Of a stretch of DNA of 64,000 nt, positions 52,082-60,484 are shown piece by piece. Made by a program: the position numbers and the translations under genes. Location: positions 177,459 through 241,458 of the forward strand of contig CAJUIW010000003.1 in NCBI GenBank assembly GCA_910586895.1. The letters are read 5' to 3'. The first letter of the stretch is position 1, and the number at the start of each line of letters is the position of its first letter. Below the pieces are notes generated by a model. That model saw only the letters and a list, made by a program, of their open reading frames with translations. It searched no databases and was not told the origin of the DNA. Source of the DNA: an uncultured Muribaculaceae bacterium (GTDB lineage Bacteria > Bacteroidota > Bacteroidia > Bacteroidales > Muribaculaceae).

Positions 52082-52089
52082 CAAAGATA
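52082..52089 (-). promoter_or_regulatory. -7 box of the BspA operon
   Basis: A perfect TATCTTTG on the minus strand, leaving a leader of about 82 bases. No clear TTTG partner. Confidence 0.6.
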
Positions 52090-52209
52090 TATATTCTTGC
52101 CTGTAATTCCGACATTTCAAACCAATAAAACGCCTGAAAATCAAAAATATATGGATTACCATAAAGGTGTTTTAGTGGAATCCCCAATCCCCTCACGGCA
52201 AATGACAAG

Positions 52210-52245
52210 AAAGCCCGGTATAGAACTGATTCTATATCGGGCTTT
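52210..52245 (-). terminator. Terminator of the candidate ncRNA
   Basis: A 16-base stem with one mismatch (52210-52225 with 52230-52245), 4-base loop, then CTTGTCATTTG on the minus strand; the T-rich tract is inside the end of the stem. Confidence 0.75.
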
Positions 52246-52475
52246 CCGTTTAGGGCCACACCAAAGGATGCGATGAAACTCCGAATGACAGGATTTGAGC
52301 GCTCGCCTGCCTTTGTAATCCGCCTGGGCTAATTAAGCCTCCCTTTGCAGGGATGGGGCCCGCCATCAGCCGGCTAAGCTTGTCTCGGTATTTCACATAT
52401 AATTGATGAGTTTCCCAATCAACTTTGATGTGGTTATATTTTCAATCTTCTATAGCTCTCTTGCTGTATCTTTAC
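52210..52475 (-). ncRNA. Probable structured non-coding RNA of about 265 nt, family not recognised
   Basis: The minus strand carries a perfect promoter (52511-52480) and a terminator (52245-52210) with no convincing ORF between them: stops occur in all frames and there is no start with a family match. Short hairpins run along it: 52403-52407 with 52418-52422, 52352-52356 with 52363-52367, 52341-52344 with 52349-52352 and 52327-52330 with 52336-52339. It does not show the landmarks I know for RNase P, tmRNA, SRP RNA, or cobalamin, TPP or glycine riboswitches. This fills most of the 578-base gene-free stretch 52000-52577; the remainder holds the BspA leader (52000-52080), a featureless part 52090-52205 and, at 52512-52577, sequence before the exporter operon. 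Confidence 0.6.
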
Positions 52476-52487
52476 AACACAAAGATA
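52467..52487. repeat. Perfect 7-bp inverted repeat over the ncRNA promoter
   Basis: TATCTTT-ACAACAC-AAAGATA. The right arm is the minus-strand -7 box; the left arm makes a mirror-image TATCTTTA box on the plus strand. It may be an operator or two face-to-face promoters. Confidence 0.6.
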
Positions 52488-52511
52488 AGCACCCGTGTTC
52501 AATCATGCAAA
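52480..52511 (-). promoter_or_regulatory. Promoter of the candidate ncRNA
   Basis: TTTG (52511-52508), a 20-base spacer and TATCTTTG (52487-52480) on the minus strand: a perfect Bacteroidota consensus. Confidence 0.82.
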
Positions 52512-52577
52512 TATTTTTTTCAACAATTTCATCGCCGCGTGCAACTATCTTCCAAACCTTGCGTCTAAATAGTCACT

Positions 52578-53279
52578 ATGATAATTCATCTGAAAGATAT
52601 TAACAAGACCTACCCCGGAGCAGTGCCGCTGCACGTGCTCAAAGATATAAACCTCGATATCGAGCGGGGTGAATTCGTGTCCATCATGGGCGCATCGGGC
52701 TCCGGAAAATCCACACTTCTGAACATACTCGGCATCCTCGACAATTATGATTCGGGCGAGTATGTGCTTGACGGCGTGACGATACGCAATCTGAGCGAAA
52801 ACCGTGCCTCAGAGCTCCGCAACCGCATGATAGGATTTGTGTTCCAGTCATTTAACCTCATCAGCTATAAGAATGCCATTGAGAATGTGGCGCTGCCGCT
52901 GTTCTATCAGGGGATATCGCGCCGCAAGCGCAACAATCTGGCCATGGAGCAGCTTGAACGCATGGGGCTCGCTGACCGCGCCCATCATCTGCCGGGCGAA
53001 CTGTCGGGCGGACAGAAACAGCGTGTGGCCATAGCGCGTGCCCTCATCACCAAGCCCTCGATAATTCTTGCCGACGAGCCGACGGGCGCTCTTGACTCGG
53101 TGACCTCACGCGAGGTGATGGAAGTGTTCCGTCAGGTAAACGAAAGCGGAATGACGGTGGTGATAGTGACTCACGACCCCGGCGTGGGCGCTCAGACCAA
53201 CCGTATAATCCGCATAGCCGACGGCCGGATAGTGAACCCTGACGATAACCTGATCATTCCGGACTGCAAAAATGTTTGA
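52578..53279 (+). CDS. ABC transporter ATP-binding protein (MacB/LolD type)
   Basis: 233 residues. Walker A GASGSGKST, Q-loop FVFQSFNL, signature LSGGQKQR, Walker B IILADEPTGALD and H-loop THDPG. The close match is to the ATPase of MacB/LolD/FtsE-type systems, which do mechanical work across the periplasm rather than passing substrates through the membrane part. First gene of a five-gene operon; the next gene overlaps by 8 bases. I see no clean promoter in the 66 bases upstream; the plus-strand TATCTTTA at 52467 is one candidate. Confidence 0.93.
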   Translation: MIIHLKDINKTYPGAVPLHVLKDINLDIERGEFVSIMGASGSGKSTLLNILGILDNYDSGEYVLDGVTIRNLSENRASELRNRMIGFVFQSFNLISYKNAIENVALPLFYQGISRRKRNNLAMEQLERMGLADRAHHLPGELSGGQKQRVAIARALITKPSIILADEPTGALDSVTSREVMEVFRQVNESGMTVVIVTHDPGVGAQTNRIIRIADGRIVNPDDNLIIPDCKNV

Positions 53280-54492
53280 CCTGTTCCGCGAAATAATCCA
53301 GACGCTCAGCCACAACAAGCTGCGCACCGCTCTCACGGGATTTGCCGTGGCGTGGGGCATATTCCTGCTGATTGTGCTTCTCGGCCTGTCGAAAGGTATG
53401 ATCAATGCCTTTGAAGCCGGAATGAATCCGGATGCCACAAGCTCAATGAACGTATGGGGCGGATGGACATCAAAGCCTTACAAGGGATATAAGGAGGGGC
53501 GCCGTATAGAGCTGCTCAACACCGACATCAAGGCCCTCGAGGCTGACAACCGCAGCCACATAAAGTCAGTGAGCGCCACAAAGACACTTGACTCTGCAAT
53601 GGTGTCGACACAACGCGATTATCTGACCGATGGAATGTCAGGCGTATTCCCCGAGGATGCCAATCTGAGCAGAATCGACATGATAAGCGGCCGCTTCATC
53701 AATCAGGCCGATATGGAACAGAAGCGCAAGGTGGTGGTTCTCTCCGAAAAAAATGCAGAGCAGCTGTTCGGCTCGGCCGGTAATGCTGTAGGCAAGCGTG
53801 TAAACGCCATGAAGCTGTCGTGGCTTGTGGTGGGAGTCTACTCCCACCCATGGCAGAGCAAGACCTACACCCCCTACACAACAGCCCTCGAACTGTCGGG
53901 CAACAATGGACGTGTGGGCGAAATCACCGTAATAGCATCCAACCTGCAATCTGAAGCCGATGGAGAGGAGCTTGAGAGCAACATACGGTCCACACTGTCG
54001 CGCACCCGCTCGTTTGACAAAGACGACACCGGAGCCGTACATATCTGGAACCGCTTCAACAACTATCTGACCTCGCAGACAGCCATGGGGCTTCTCACCA
54101 CCTTCATCTGGGTGCTCGGCATACTGACCCTCCTCACCGGCATAGTAGGAGTGAGCAACATCATGTTCGTATCGGTGCGCGAGCGCACCCATGAAATAGG
54201 GATACGGCGTGCCATCGGTGCCAAACCACGCAGCATCATGCTTCAGGTTGTGACGGAAAGTGTGGCCATAACCACCTTGTTCGGCTACATAGGTATAGTG
54301 GCCGGCATGGCCCTCACCGCCGGACTTGGAGCGCTGATAGGTAACAATGAAGTGATTCTCAATCCCGGAGTGGACCTGTCGATAGCCGTTGAAGTCACCA
54401 TAGTCCTGATAATAGCCGGAGCTATGGCCGGCCTCTTCCCTGCCATAAAATCAACAAAAGTCAAACCTGTAGAAGCACTGCGCGATGAATAA
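53272..54492 (+). CDS. ABC transporter permease, MacB/FtsX type (first)
   Basis: 406 residues. Four spans in the MacB layout: one near the N-terminus (about 18-42), a periplasmic core domain (about 50-265), then three C-terminal spans in the FtsX domain with VSNIMFVSVRERTHEIGIRRA-type coupling motif (only NIMFVSVRERTHEIGIRRA counts). It would pair with the second permease as a heterodimer over the ATPase. It overlaps both neighbours by 8 bases. Confidence 0.92.
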   Translation: MFDLFREIIQTLSHNKLRTALTGFAVAWGIFLLIVLLGLSKGMINAFEAGMNPDATSSMNVWGGWTSKPYKGYKEGRRIELLNTDIKALEADNRSHIKSVSATKTLDSAMVSTQRDYLTDGMSGVFPEDANLSRIDMISGRFINQADMEQKRKVVVLSEKNAEQLFGSAGNAVGKRVNAMKLSWLVVGVYSHPWQSKTYTPYTTALELSGNNGRVGEITVIASNLQSEADGEELESNIRSTLSRTRSFDKDDTGAVHIWNRFNNYLTSQTAMGLLTTFIWVLGILTLLTGIVGVSNIMFVSVRERTHEIGIRRAIGAKPRSIMLQVVTESVAITTLFGYIGIVAGMALTAGLGALIGNNEVILNPGVDLSIAVEVTIVLIIAGAMAGLFPAIKSTKVKPVEALRDE

Positions 54493-55732
54493 CCCGCTAT
54501 TTGACCTCGACAACTGGCGCGAGATAGGCACAACCCTCGCCCGCAACAAAACGCGCACATTCCTCACAGCGTTCGGTATTTTCTGGGGCACAGCCATGCT
54601 GGCTCTGCTATGGGGCGGAGCCTCGGGTGCCGAAGGAATGCTCCGGCGCAACTTCAGCGGATTTGCCACCAACATGGGATTCCTGTTCGGCGGACGCACC
54701 ACAATGTCCTATCATGGATTCAACAAAGGCTACACCTGGCAGCTCGACGACGCCGACATCAGTGCCATACGCCGCCTCGTGCCGCAGATAGAATCATCGT
54801 CGGCCATGACCGGATTCGGAGTGACCGTGGCCTACGGGTCGAAATCGACAGGCACCTACGCATCAGGCGTGGAGGGTGGCTATGCCGGAATCCAGCTCCC
54901 GGTTATTTACGAAGGACGTTTCATAAATGAAAGCGACGTATCGCACACCCGGAAGGTAGCCGTACTTGGGCGCAATGTGGCCAACGAACTGTTTGGCGAA
55001 GCAAGCCCTATAGGGAAATTCGTATCGGTCAACGGACTGTTCTACCAGGTGGTAGGGGTGGCCGGCCAGACCTCGGAACTCAACTTCGGCTCACGCATCG
55101 ATGACTCGGTGACACTCCCCTTCACCACACTGCGCCGTGCGTTCAACCGCGGTACAAACGTGGATGTGTTTCTCTTCACGGCCAAACCTGGCTTCAGGCC
55201 CACGGACATGCGTCCGGCTTTCGAACGTATCATCCGCTCGAATCATCCCATACACCCCGATGACCACAATGCTTTCAACTTTCAGGATATATCGGAGGAG
55301 TTCGGCAAGGTCGACATGCTCTTCACGGCGTTCAGCCTGATAGCGCTCTTCGTCGGCGCCGGGACACTTATGGCCGGAATAATAGGAGTAGGCAATATCA
55401 TGTGGATCATAGTCAAGGAACGCACACAGGAGATAGGCATACGCCGTGCCATAGGCGCCAAACCGCGCGACATCATTGTGCAGGTACTTTCCGAGGGGAT
55501 GGTGCTCACCGCCATAGCCGGACTGGCCGGACTCACACTCGCCACCCTGATACTCGGCGTGGCCGACCACATGACCTACAGCCCCACGCTCGGACATGCC
55601 GGCTTTGAACTCCGGTTCAGCCATGCGGTATATATAATGGTGGCTTTCGCCGTACTCGGAACGGCGGCAGGGTTCATCCCCGCCATCAAAGCCATGCGCA
55701 TCAAGCCTATCGAGGCTCTGAACTCCAAATAA
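54485..55732 (+). CDS. ABC transporter permease, MacB/FtsX type (second)
   Basis: 415 residues, same layout as the preceding gene: N-terminal span (about 20-42), periplasmic domain, and C-terminal FtsX domain with VGNIMWIIVKERTQEIGIRRA-type motif (core KERTQEIGIRRAIGAKPRDI). The two permeases are clearly related but distinct, which points to a heterodimeric exporter, unlike E. coli MacB, where ATPase and permease are one chain that forms a homodimer. Starts 8 bases before the preceding stop. Confidence 0.92.
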   Translation: MNNPLFDLDNWREIGTTLARNKTRTFLTAFGIFWGTAMLALLWGGASGAEGMLRRNFSGFATNMGFLFGGRTTMSYHGFNKGYTWQLDDADISAIRRLVPQIESSSAMTGFGVTVAYGSKSTGTYASGVEGGYAGIQLPVIYEGRFINESDVSHTRKVAVLGRNVANELFGEASPIGKFVSVNGLFYQVVGVAGQTSELNFGSRIDDSVTLPFTTLRRAFNRGTNVDVFLFTAKPGFRPTDMRPAFERIIRSNHPIHPDDHNAFNFQDISEEFGKVDMLFTAFSLIALFVGAGTLMAGIIGVGNIMWIIVKERTQEIGIRRAIGAKPRDIIVQVLSEGMVLTAIAGLAGLTLATLILGVADHMTYSPTLGHAGFELRFSHAVYIMVAFAVLGTAAGFIPAIKAMRIKPIEALNSK

Positions 55733-55765
55733 CTTCCACCCGAAATTAAGTCAGAAAAAACAGAT

Positions 55766-56869
55766 ATGAAAAAGGTATTCAAAATCTTGCTATGGGTTGT
55801 GATAACCCTGATCTTTGCGGGAACATTCATCTTCCTGTACAAGAATTCACAGACAAAGGATGTCATTTACCAGACAGTAACACCTAAGGTCATCGACATT
55901 GAGCGCACCACGGTATTGACCGGAAAGATAGAGCCGCGCGACGAAATAGCCGTGAAGCCACAGATATCAGGCATCATCACGGAAATCAACGTCGAGCCGG
56001 GCCAGATGGTCAAGGCCGGCGATGTAATAGCCCGAATCAAGGTCATCCCGGAGGCTTCACAGCTGTCATCGGCCGAAAACCGCGTGAATGTGGCGCGCAT
56101 CAATCTTGAAGAGGCGCGGCAGAAGCACGAGCGCAACAGCTCGCTCTATGAGAAGAAAGTGATAAGCCGCGAGGAATACGAAGGTACTCTTGCCGCCTAC
56201 AACCGTGCACGCGAAGAGGTTACCTCCGCTCAGGATGCCGTGAATATCGTGAAACAAGGAGTATCGATGTACAATGCCTCGGAGAGCAACACAATGGTAC
56301 GCGCCACTATAACCGGACTTGTTCTTGACGTGCCGGTCAAAGTGGGTTCGTCAGTCATACAGTCAAATACGTTCAACGACGGCACCACGATAGCCACCAT
56401 CGCCGATATGAACAATCTGATTTTCAAAGGCACCGTCGACGAAACTGAGGTTGGCAATCTGGCGGTAGGAATGCCCATGACTATAGAGATAGGAGCTCTA
56501 TCGGACGTCAACCCCTCAGCTACCATAGAATATATATCGCCTAAAGGCACCGAAAGCAACGGAGCAAATACCTTTGAGGTCAAGGCGGCACTTCAGCTGC
56601 CGGAAGGTGTGCAGATGCGTGCCGGATACAGCGCCAATGCCACAGTGACACTCAACGGAGCCAAGAGCGTGCTGTCGGTTCCCGAAGCAATTGTGGAATT
56701 TTCCGGCGACAGCACATTCGTCTACTGCCTGACTGACAGCGTGCCTAAGCAGAAATTCGAGCGTAAGTCAATAACTACAGGCATAAGCAACGGTATTGAC
56801 ATTGAGGTGAAATCAGGTATTGACAGCAAAACCATACTCCGCGGAGAAGAAAAGAAAGAAGAGAAATGA
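55766..56869 (+). CDS. Periplasmic adaptor protein (MacA/HlyD type)
   Basis: 367 residues. N-terminal membrane anchor (about 8-26), lipoyl half (KPQISGIITEINVEPGQMVKAG), coiled coil (about 95-150) with NRVNVARINLEEARQKHERN-like heptads, second lipoyl half (VRATITGLVLDVPVKVGSSV), then beta-barrel domains. It would connect the ABC permeases to the TolC-type duct encoded next, which it overlaps by 4 bases. Starts 33 bases after the second permease. Confidence 0.93.
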   Translation: MKKVFKILLWVVITLIFAGTFIFLYKNSQTKDVIYQTVTPKVIDIERTTVLTGKIEPRDEIAVKPQISGIITEINVEPGQMVKAGDVIARIKVIPEASQLSSAENRVNVARINLEEARQKHERNSSLYEKKVISREEYEGTLAAYNRAREEVTSAQDAVNIVKQGVSMYNASESNTMVRATITGLVLDVPVKVGSSVIQSNTFNDGTTIATIADMNNLIFKGTVDETEVGNLAVGMPMTIEIGALSDVNPSATIEYISPKGTESNGANTFEVKAALQLPEGVQMRAGYSANATVTLNGAKSVLSVPEAIVEFSGDSTFVYCLTDSVPKQKFERKSITTGISNGIDIEVKSGIDSKTILRGEEKKEEK

Positions 56870-58170
56870 ACAGACACGTATCAGCAATAGTGACGGCAGG
56901 CTGTGTGGTATTAGGCAGCCTGTCGGCAACAGCAGCCACACCATGGAGTCTTGACAGCTGCATCAACTACGCCATAGAGCATAACATCACGGTACGCTCA
57001 CGCTCACTTGACCGCCTGCAGGGTGAGCTGTCAGTGACCGAAGCGAAGGATGCATTTCTGCCACAGCTGTCGGCCGGAGCTTCGCAGTCATTCAATTTCG
57101 GCCGTGGACTGACCTCTGACAATACCTACGTGAGCCGCAACACTTCGAGCACAGGATGGAATGTCAATCTGTCGCTCCCGCTGTTTCAGGGACTGTCGGC
57201 AGTACGCCGCCTCGACTATCAGAAGGCCAACCTGCGCACACTGATTGAAATGGAGGAATCAGCAAAGGATGACGTGGAGCTCAACGTCATAACCCAGTAT
57301 CTTCAGGTGCTTTATGCCGGAGAGATTCACGCCGTGACCCTGGAACAGCTGCGTATCTCTAATATCGAGCTGAAGCGGCAGGAACAGCTGTTTGAGGCGG
57401 GCAAAATACCCGAACTCGATCTCACGCAAGCCCGCAATCAGGTGGCTCAGGATGAACTCTCGGAGGTAAATGCCCGCAATGACCGTCAGCTTGCACTCGT
57501 TGATCTCGCACAACTGCTGGAGCTTACAACTGTCGACGGATTCGACATAGAGCCTCTCTCCGAGGACCGCATGCCGCTGATGTCACCCGACGATGTCTAT
57601 CAGCGTGCGCTTCAGAACAACCACAATATCCGTGCCCGCCGTCTGGCTATCGATGCCTCCGAACGCTCGGTAAGCCTGGCGCGTACAGGCTATATGCCCC
57701 GCCTGTCATTCAACGCCGGCCTTGGTAGCAGCTACTATCATCTTAACGGTATTGAGAATCCCTCGTTCGGACGCCAGATGCGCGACAATTTCAACAAATC
57801 GATCGGCTTCACACTCAGCGTCCCGATATTTGATGCCTTCTCCACACGCAATTCCATCCGCCGGGCCAAGGTGGAGCAGATGAACGCACGCCTGCAGCTT
57901 GACGATGCCACCACACGCATGTACAAGACCATCCAGCAGGCTTATTATCAGGCTGTAGCCGCTGAGAAGAAACAGACGGCAAGTGCCATTGCCCTCAACA
58001 CCTCACGCGAAGCGATGCTGGCCATGCAGGAGAAGTACAACTACGGCCGGGCCACCCCTACTGAGTTTGAGCAGGCCAAAACCTCCTATGCCAAATCGGC
58101 CGCAGAAGCCATACAGGCTAAATATGAATGGCTCCTCCGCCTGAGAATACTCAACTTCTACAACAGATAA
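56866..58170 (+). CDS. TolC family outer-membrane efflux protein
   Basis: 434 residues with a signal peptide (about 1-24). Two repeats of the outer-membrane efflux protein family: WSLDSCINYAIEHNITVR and the second ALQNNHNIRARRLAIDASERSVSLARTGYMP, each starting a long periplasmic helix pair. No lipobox, unlike the RND duct at 17230. Last gene of the MacAB-type operon; a terminator follows. Confidence 0.93.
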   Translation: MNRHVSAIVTAGCVVLGSLSATAATPWSLDSCINYAIEHNITVRSRSLDRLQGELSVTEAKDAFLPQLSAGASQSFNFGRGLTSDNTYVSRNTSSTGWNVNLSLPLFQGLSAVRRLDYQKANLRTLIEMEESAKDDVELNVITQYLQVLYAGEIHAVTLEQLRISNIELKRQEQLFEAGKIPELDLTQARNQVAQDELSEVNARNDRQLALVDLAQLLELTTVDGFDIEPLSEDRMPLMSPDDVYQRALQNNHNIRARRLAIDASERSVSLARTGYMPRLSFNAGLGSSYYHLNGIENPSFGRQMRDNFNKSIGFTLSVPIFDAFSTRNSIRRAKVEQMNARLQLDDATTRMYKTIQQAYYQAVAAEKKQTASAIALNTSREAMLAMQEKYNYGRATPTEFEQAKTSYAKSAAEAIQAKYEWLLRLRILNFYNR

Positions 58171-58193
58171 GCTAATCACATACTGATGAAAAG

Positions 58194-58227
58194 ATACCGG
58201 CGCCACCATGATAAGTGACGCCGGTAT
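58194..58227. terminator. Two-way terminator between TolC-like and OmpA genes
   Basis: Stem ATACCGGCG-CAC (58194-58206) with GTG-CGCCGGTAT (58215-58227), one mismatch; TTATAT follows on plus, CTTTTCATC on minus. Confidence 0.78.
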
Positions 58228-58252
58228 TTATATACGGTAATGTCCGTTTATT

Positions 58253-59116
58253 TTACTTCTGCTCAGCTTCCGGAGCTTCGTCAATCAGATCAAGGAACTG
58301 GTCAAGCTTCGGAGTGATGATAATTTCGGTACGGCGGTTGCGCTGACGGCCAAGGTCGGAAGTATTGTCCGAGATAGGATTGAATTCGCCACGGCCGGCG
58401 GCGGTAAGACGCTGCGGATTCACGCCGAACTGATTCTGAAGCACCTGCACCACTGATGATGCACGCAGTGTGCTGAGGTCCCAGTTGTTGCGGATATTGG
58501 TACGTGAGATGGGCACATCGTCGGTATTACCCTCTACAAGCACGTCATAATCGCCGTAGTCCTTTATAATCTTGGCGATCTTGCTGAGAGTCTCCATGGC
58601 ACGGTCATTCACTTCATAGCTGCCTGACTTAAACAGCATATTGTCGGCAAGTGAGATGTAAACCACACCTTTCAGCACCTTCACGTCAACTTCCTGAAGC
58701 TCGTCGCGCGACAGTGAACGGGTGAGTTTGTTGGTAAGAGCTATATTCAGCGAGTCGCTCTTGGTCTTGGCGTCAACGAGCTGCTTGATATAGCGGTTGG
58801 AGGCATTGATTTCGTCAACGAGTTTTGAGATATTGATGCTTCCCTGAGTTGACTGCTGGATGCTCTGGTCAAGCGAGCCTTTAAGGTCGGCATAAGCTTT
58901 CTTCAGATCCTCGTTGTTCTTACGCGCACCCTCAAGCATCTGCTCAAGATTGCGGGCGTTTGCACGGCTTTCGGCAAGAGCCACTTTCGTATCACTGTAC
59001 TCCTGCTGAAGCGCATCATGGCGGCTCTGAAGCTCGGCGAGCTTCTTGTTGGTGGTACAGCCGGTGAGAGTCACTGCTGCAGCTGCCGCCAATACGATAA
59101 ATAAGCGTGATTTCAT
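58253..59116 (-). CDS. OmpA family lipoprotein
   Basis: 287 residues. Lipoprotein signal with LTGC (Cys20). A long coiled coil (about 25-125) leads to an OmpA-like peptidoglycan-binding domain (about 150-270) with the NTDDVPISRTNIRNNWDLSTLRA region and the TAAGRGEFNPISDN motif; the Asp and Arg that bind diaminopimelate (NWDLS ... RRTEI) are present. It would tether the outer membrane to the cell wall. Own promoter; terminator shared with the convergent TolC-type gene. Confidence 0.92.
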   Translation of the reverse strand: MKSRLFIVLAAAAAVTLTGCTTNKKLAELQSRHDALQQEYSDTKVALAESRANARNLEQMLEGARKNNEDLKKAYADLKGSLDQSIQQSTQGSINISKLVDEINASNRYIKQLVDAKTKSDSLNIALTNKLTRSLSRDELQEVDVKVLKGVVYISLADNMLFKSGSYEVNDRAMETLSKIAKIIKDYGDYDVLVEGNTDDVPISRTNIRNNWDLSTLRASSVVQVLQNQFGVNPQRLTAAGRGEFNPISDNTSDLGRQRNRRTEIIITPKLDQFLDLIDEAPEAEQK

Positions 59117-59160
59117 ATATTTACTTTTTTAGTTTAAACAAATAATTGTACGGTTTTGCG

Positions 59161-59168
59161 CAAAGATA
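59161..59168 (-). promoter_or_regulatory. -7 box of the OmpA-like gene
   Basis: A perfect TATCTTTG on the minus strand, about 45 bases before the ATG. A TTTT lies near the expected -33. Confidence 0.6.
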
Positions 59169-59206
59169 CGCCTTTTAATCGCAATAAAACACCGGTTTAT
59201 ATTAAT

Positions 59207-60484
59207 TTAACTACCTCTTTTTGCCCGTCCGTAGTCCGCGGGAACTTTCACCAGAGAGCTTACAAGGATTGTAAGCGCGCAGCACACGCATGTCCATATG
59301 AAGAAGGGTCCGTAGCCTATCGTCTCCTGAAGCCATCCCGCCGCCATGCCGGGCAACATCATTCCCAGAGCCATTATTCCGGTACACATGGCATAATGCG
59401 ATGTTTTCCACTCACCCTCGGAGAAGTACATCAGATACAGCATGTAAGCCGTGCCGCCGAATCCGTAGCCCAGCTGCTCAAGGAAGATACAGATGTTCAC
59501 CACAGCGAATGAATCGCTCCCCGGGGCATGAAAACTCAGATATACAAATGTCAGACAGGTGAGCGACATGCTCCACGCCATAGGCATAAGCCATCGCCTG
59601 AGCCCACCGGCCGCCGCAAGAATACCGCCGCCTATTCCTCCGAGCATAAGCCCTATGGTCCCCACGGTTCCGTAAGCTATCCCTACCTGCATGGTTGTTA
59701 GTCCCAGCCCTCCGGCCTGAGGGGAGTCAAGCAGAAACGGAGAGATAAGCTTCAGCAACTGTGCCTCCGGAAAACGGTAGAGCAGCATGAATGCCAGAGC
59801 TATTCCGATACCCTTGCGCGTGAAGAATGTCCGGAAGGTAGCGCCGAATTCTCTTACCACATCGCTCACCGTGCGCGTGTCACGCCGGCGGTCGGCCTCC
59901 GGATGCGGAAGCACGGCACTATGGTACAGCGCAAGCAGCAGAAACGCTCCGGAAATCATGAAGAATATAAGCATCCATGCGGAATTGGCCGAACTGCTGC
60001 GTGCCTCAAGATACCCGGCGAACACTACCAAGGCGCCCTGCCCTACAACAAGAGCCAGCCGATAGAACAGACTTCTGATGCCTACAAAAAACGACTGTCG
60101 GTTTTCATTGAGGCCGAGCATATAGAATCCATCGGCGGCAATATCATGTGTGGCTGACAAAAACGCCACAATCCAGAAAGCACAGAGCGATGCACTGAAA
60201 AAAATCGAGGTAGGAAGTGCCAACGCCACACTCCCGAAGCCTGCGGCTATGAGCCACTGCATGGCTATCACCCAACGCCGGCGCGTAGACAGAATATCTA
60301 CAATCGGGCTCCAGAACGGTTTTATTACCCACGGAAGATAGAGCCATGCTGTATAGAACGCTATTTCAGAATTAGAAATACCAAGGCGTTTGTACATGAT
60401 GGTACTCACCGTCATCACCGCTACATACGGTAATCCCTCGGCAAAATACAGCGTGGGCACCCATGCCCATCCTTTACTTTTCAT
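59207..60484 (-). CDS. AmpG-like muropeptide permease (MFS)
   Basis: 425 residues with about twelve spans. The N-terminus (PTLYFAEGLPYVAVMTVSTIMYKRLG) and the SATHDIAADGFYM segment, with the conserved Asp pair, are AmpG features. AmpG brings anhydro-muropeptides released from the cell wall back into the cytoplasm. Its start overlaps the stop of the HIT/SpoIID fusion gene by 4 bases (ATGA), so the two are made together. Confidence 0.88.
   Translation of the reverse strand: MKSKGWAWVPTLYFAEGLPYVAVMTVSTIMYKRLGISNSEIAFYTAWLYLPWVIKPFWSPIVDILSTRRRWVIAMQWLIAAGFGSVALALPTSIFFSASLCAFWIVAFLSATHDIAADGFYMLGLNENRQSFFVGIRSLFYRLALVVGQGALVVFAGYLEARSSSANSAWMLIFFMISGAFLLLALYHSAVLPHPEADRRRDTRTVSDVVREFGATFRTFFTRKGIGIALAFMLLYRFPEAQLLKLISPFLLDSPQAGGLGLTTMQVGIAYGTVGTIGLMLGGIGGGILAAAGGLRRWLMPMAWSMSLTCLTFVYLSFHAPGSDSFAVVNICIFLEQLGYGFGGTAYMLYLMYFSEGEWKTSHYAMCTGIMALGMMLPGMAAGWLQETIGYGPFFIWTCVCCALTILVSSLVKVPADYGRAKRGS

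Noticed and set aside
52026..52259. 77-residue minus-strand reading frame in the BspA upstream region
   Set aside because: It begins inside the ncRNA terminator and runs across the BspA promoter and leader; composition (Tyr, Phe, Arg, Cys-rich) is that of untranslated AT-rich DNA and I recognise no family.
52279..52350. A whole tRNA gene on the minus strand
   Set aside because: The 3' end looks tRNA-like, but the T-stem and anticodon stem do not pair and the acceptor 5' half is missing.
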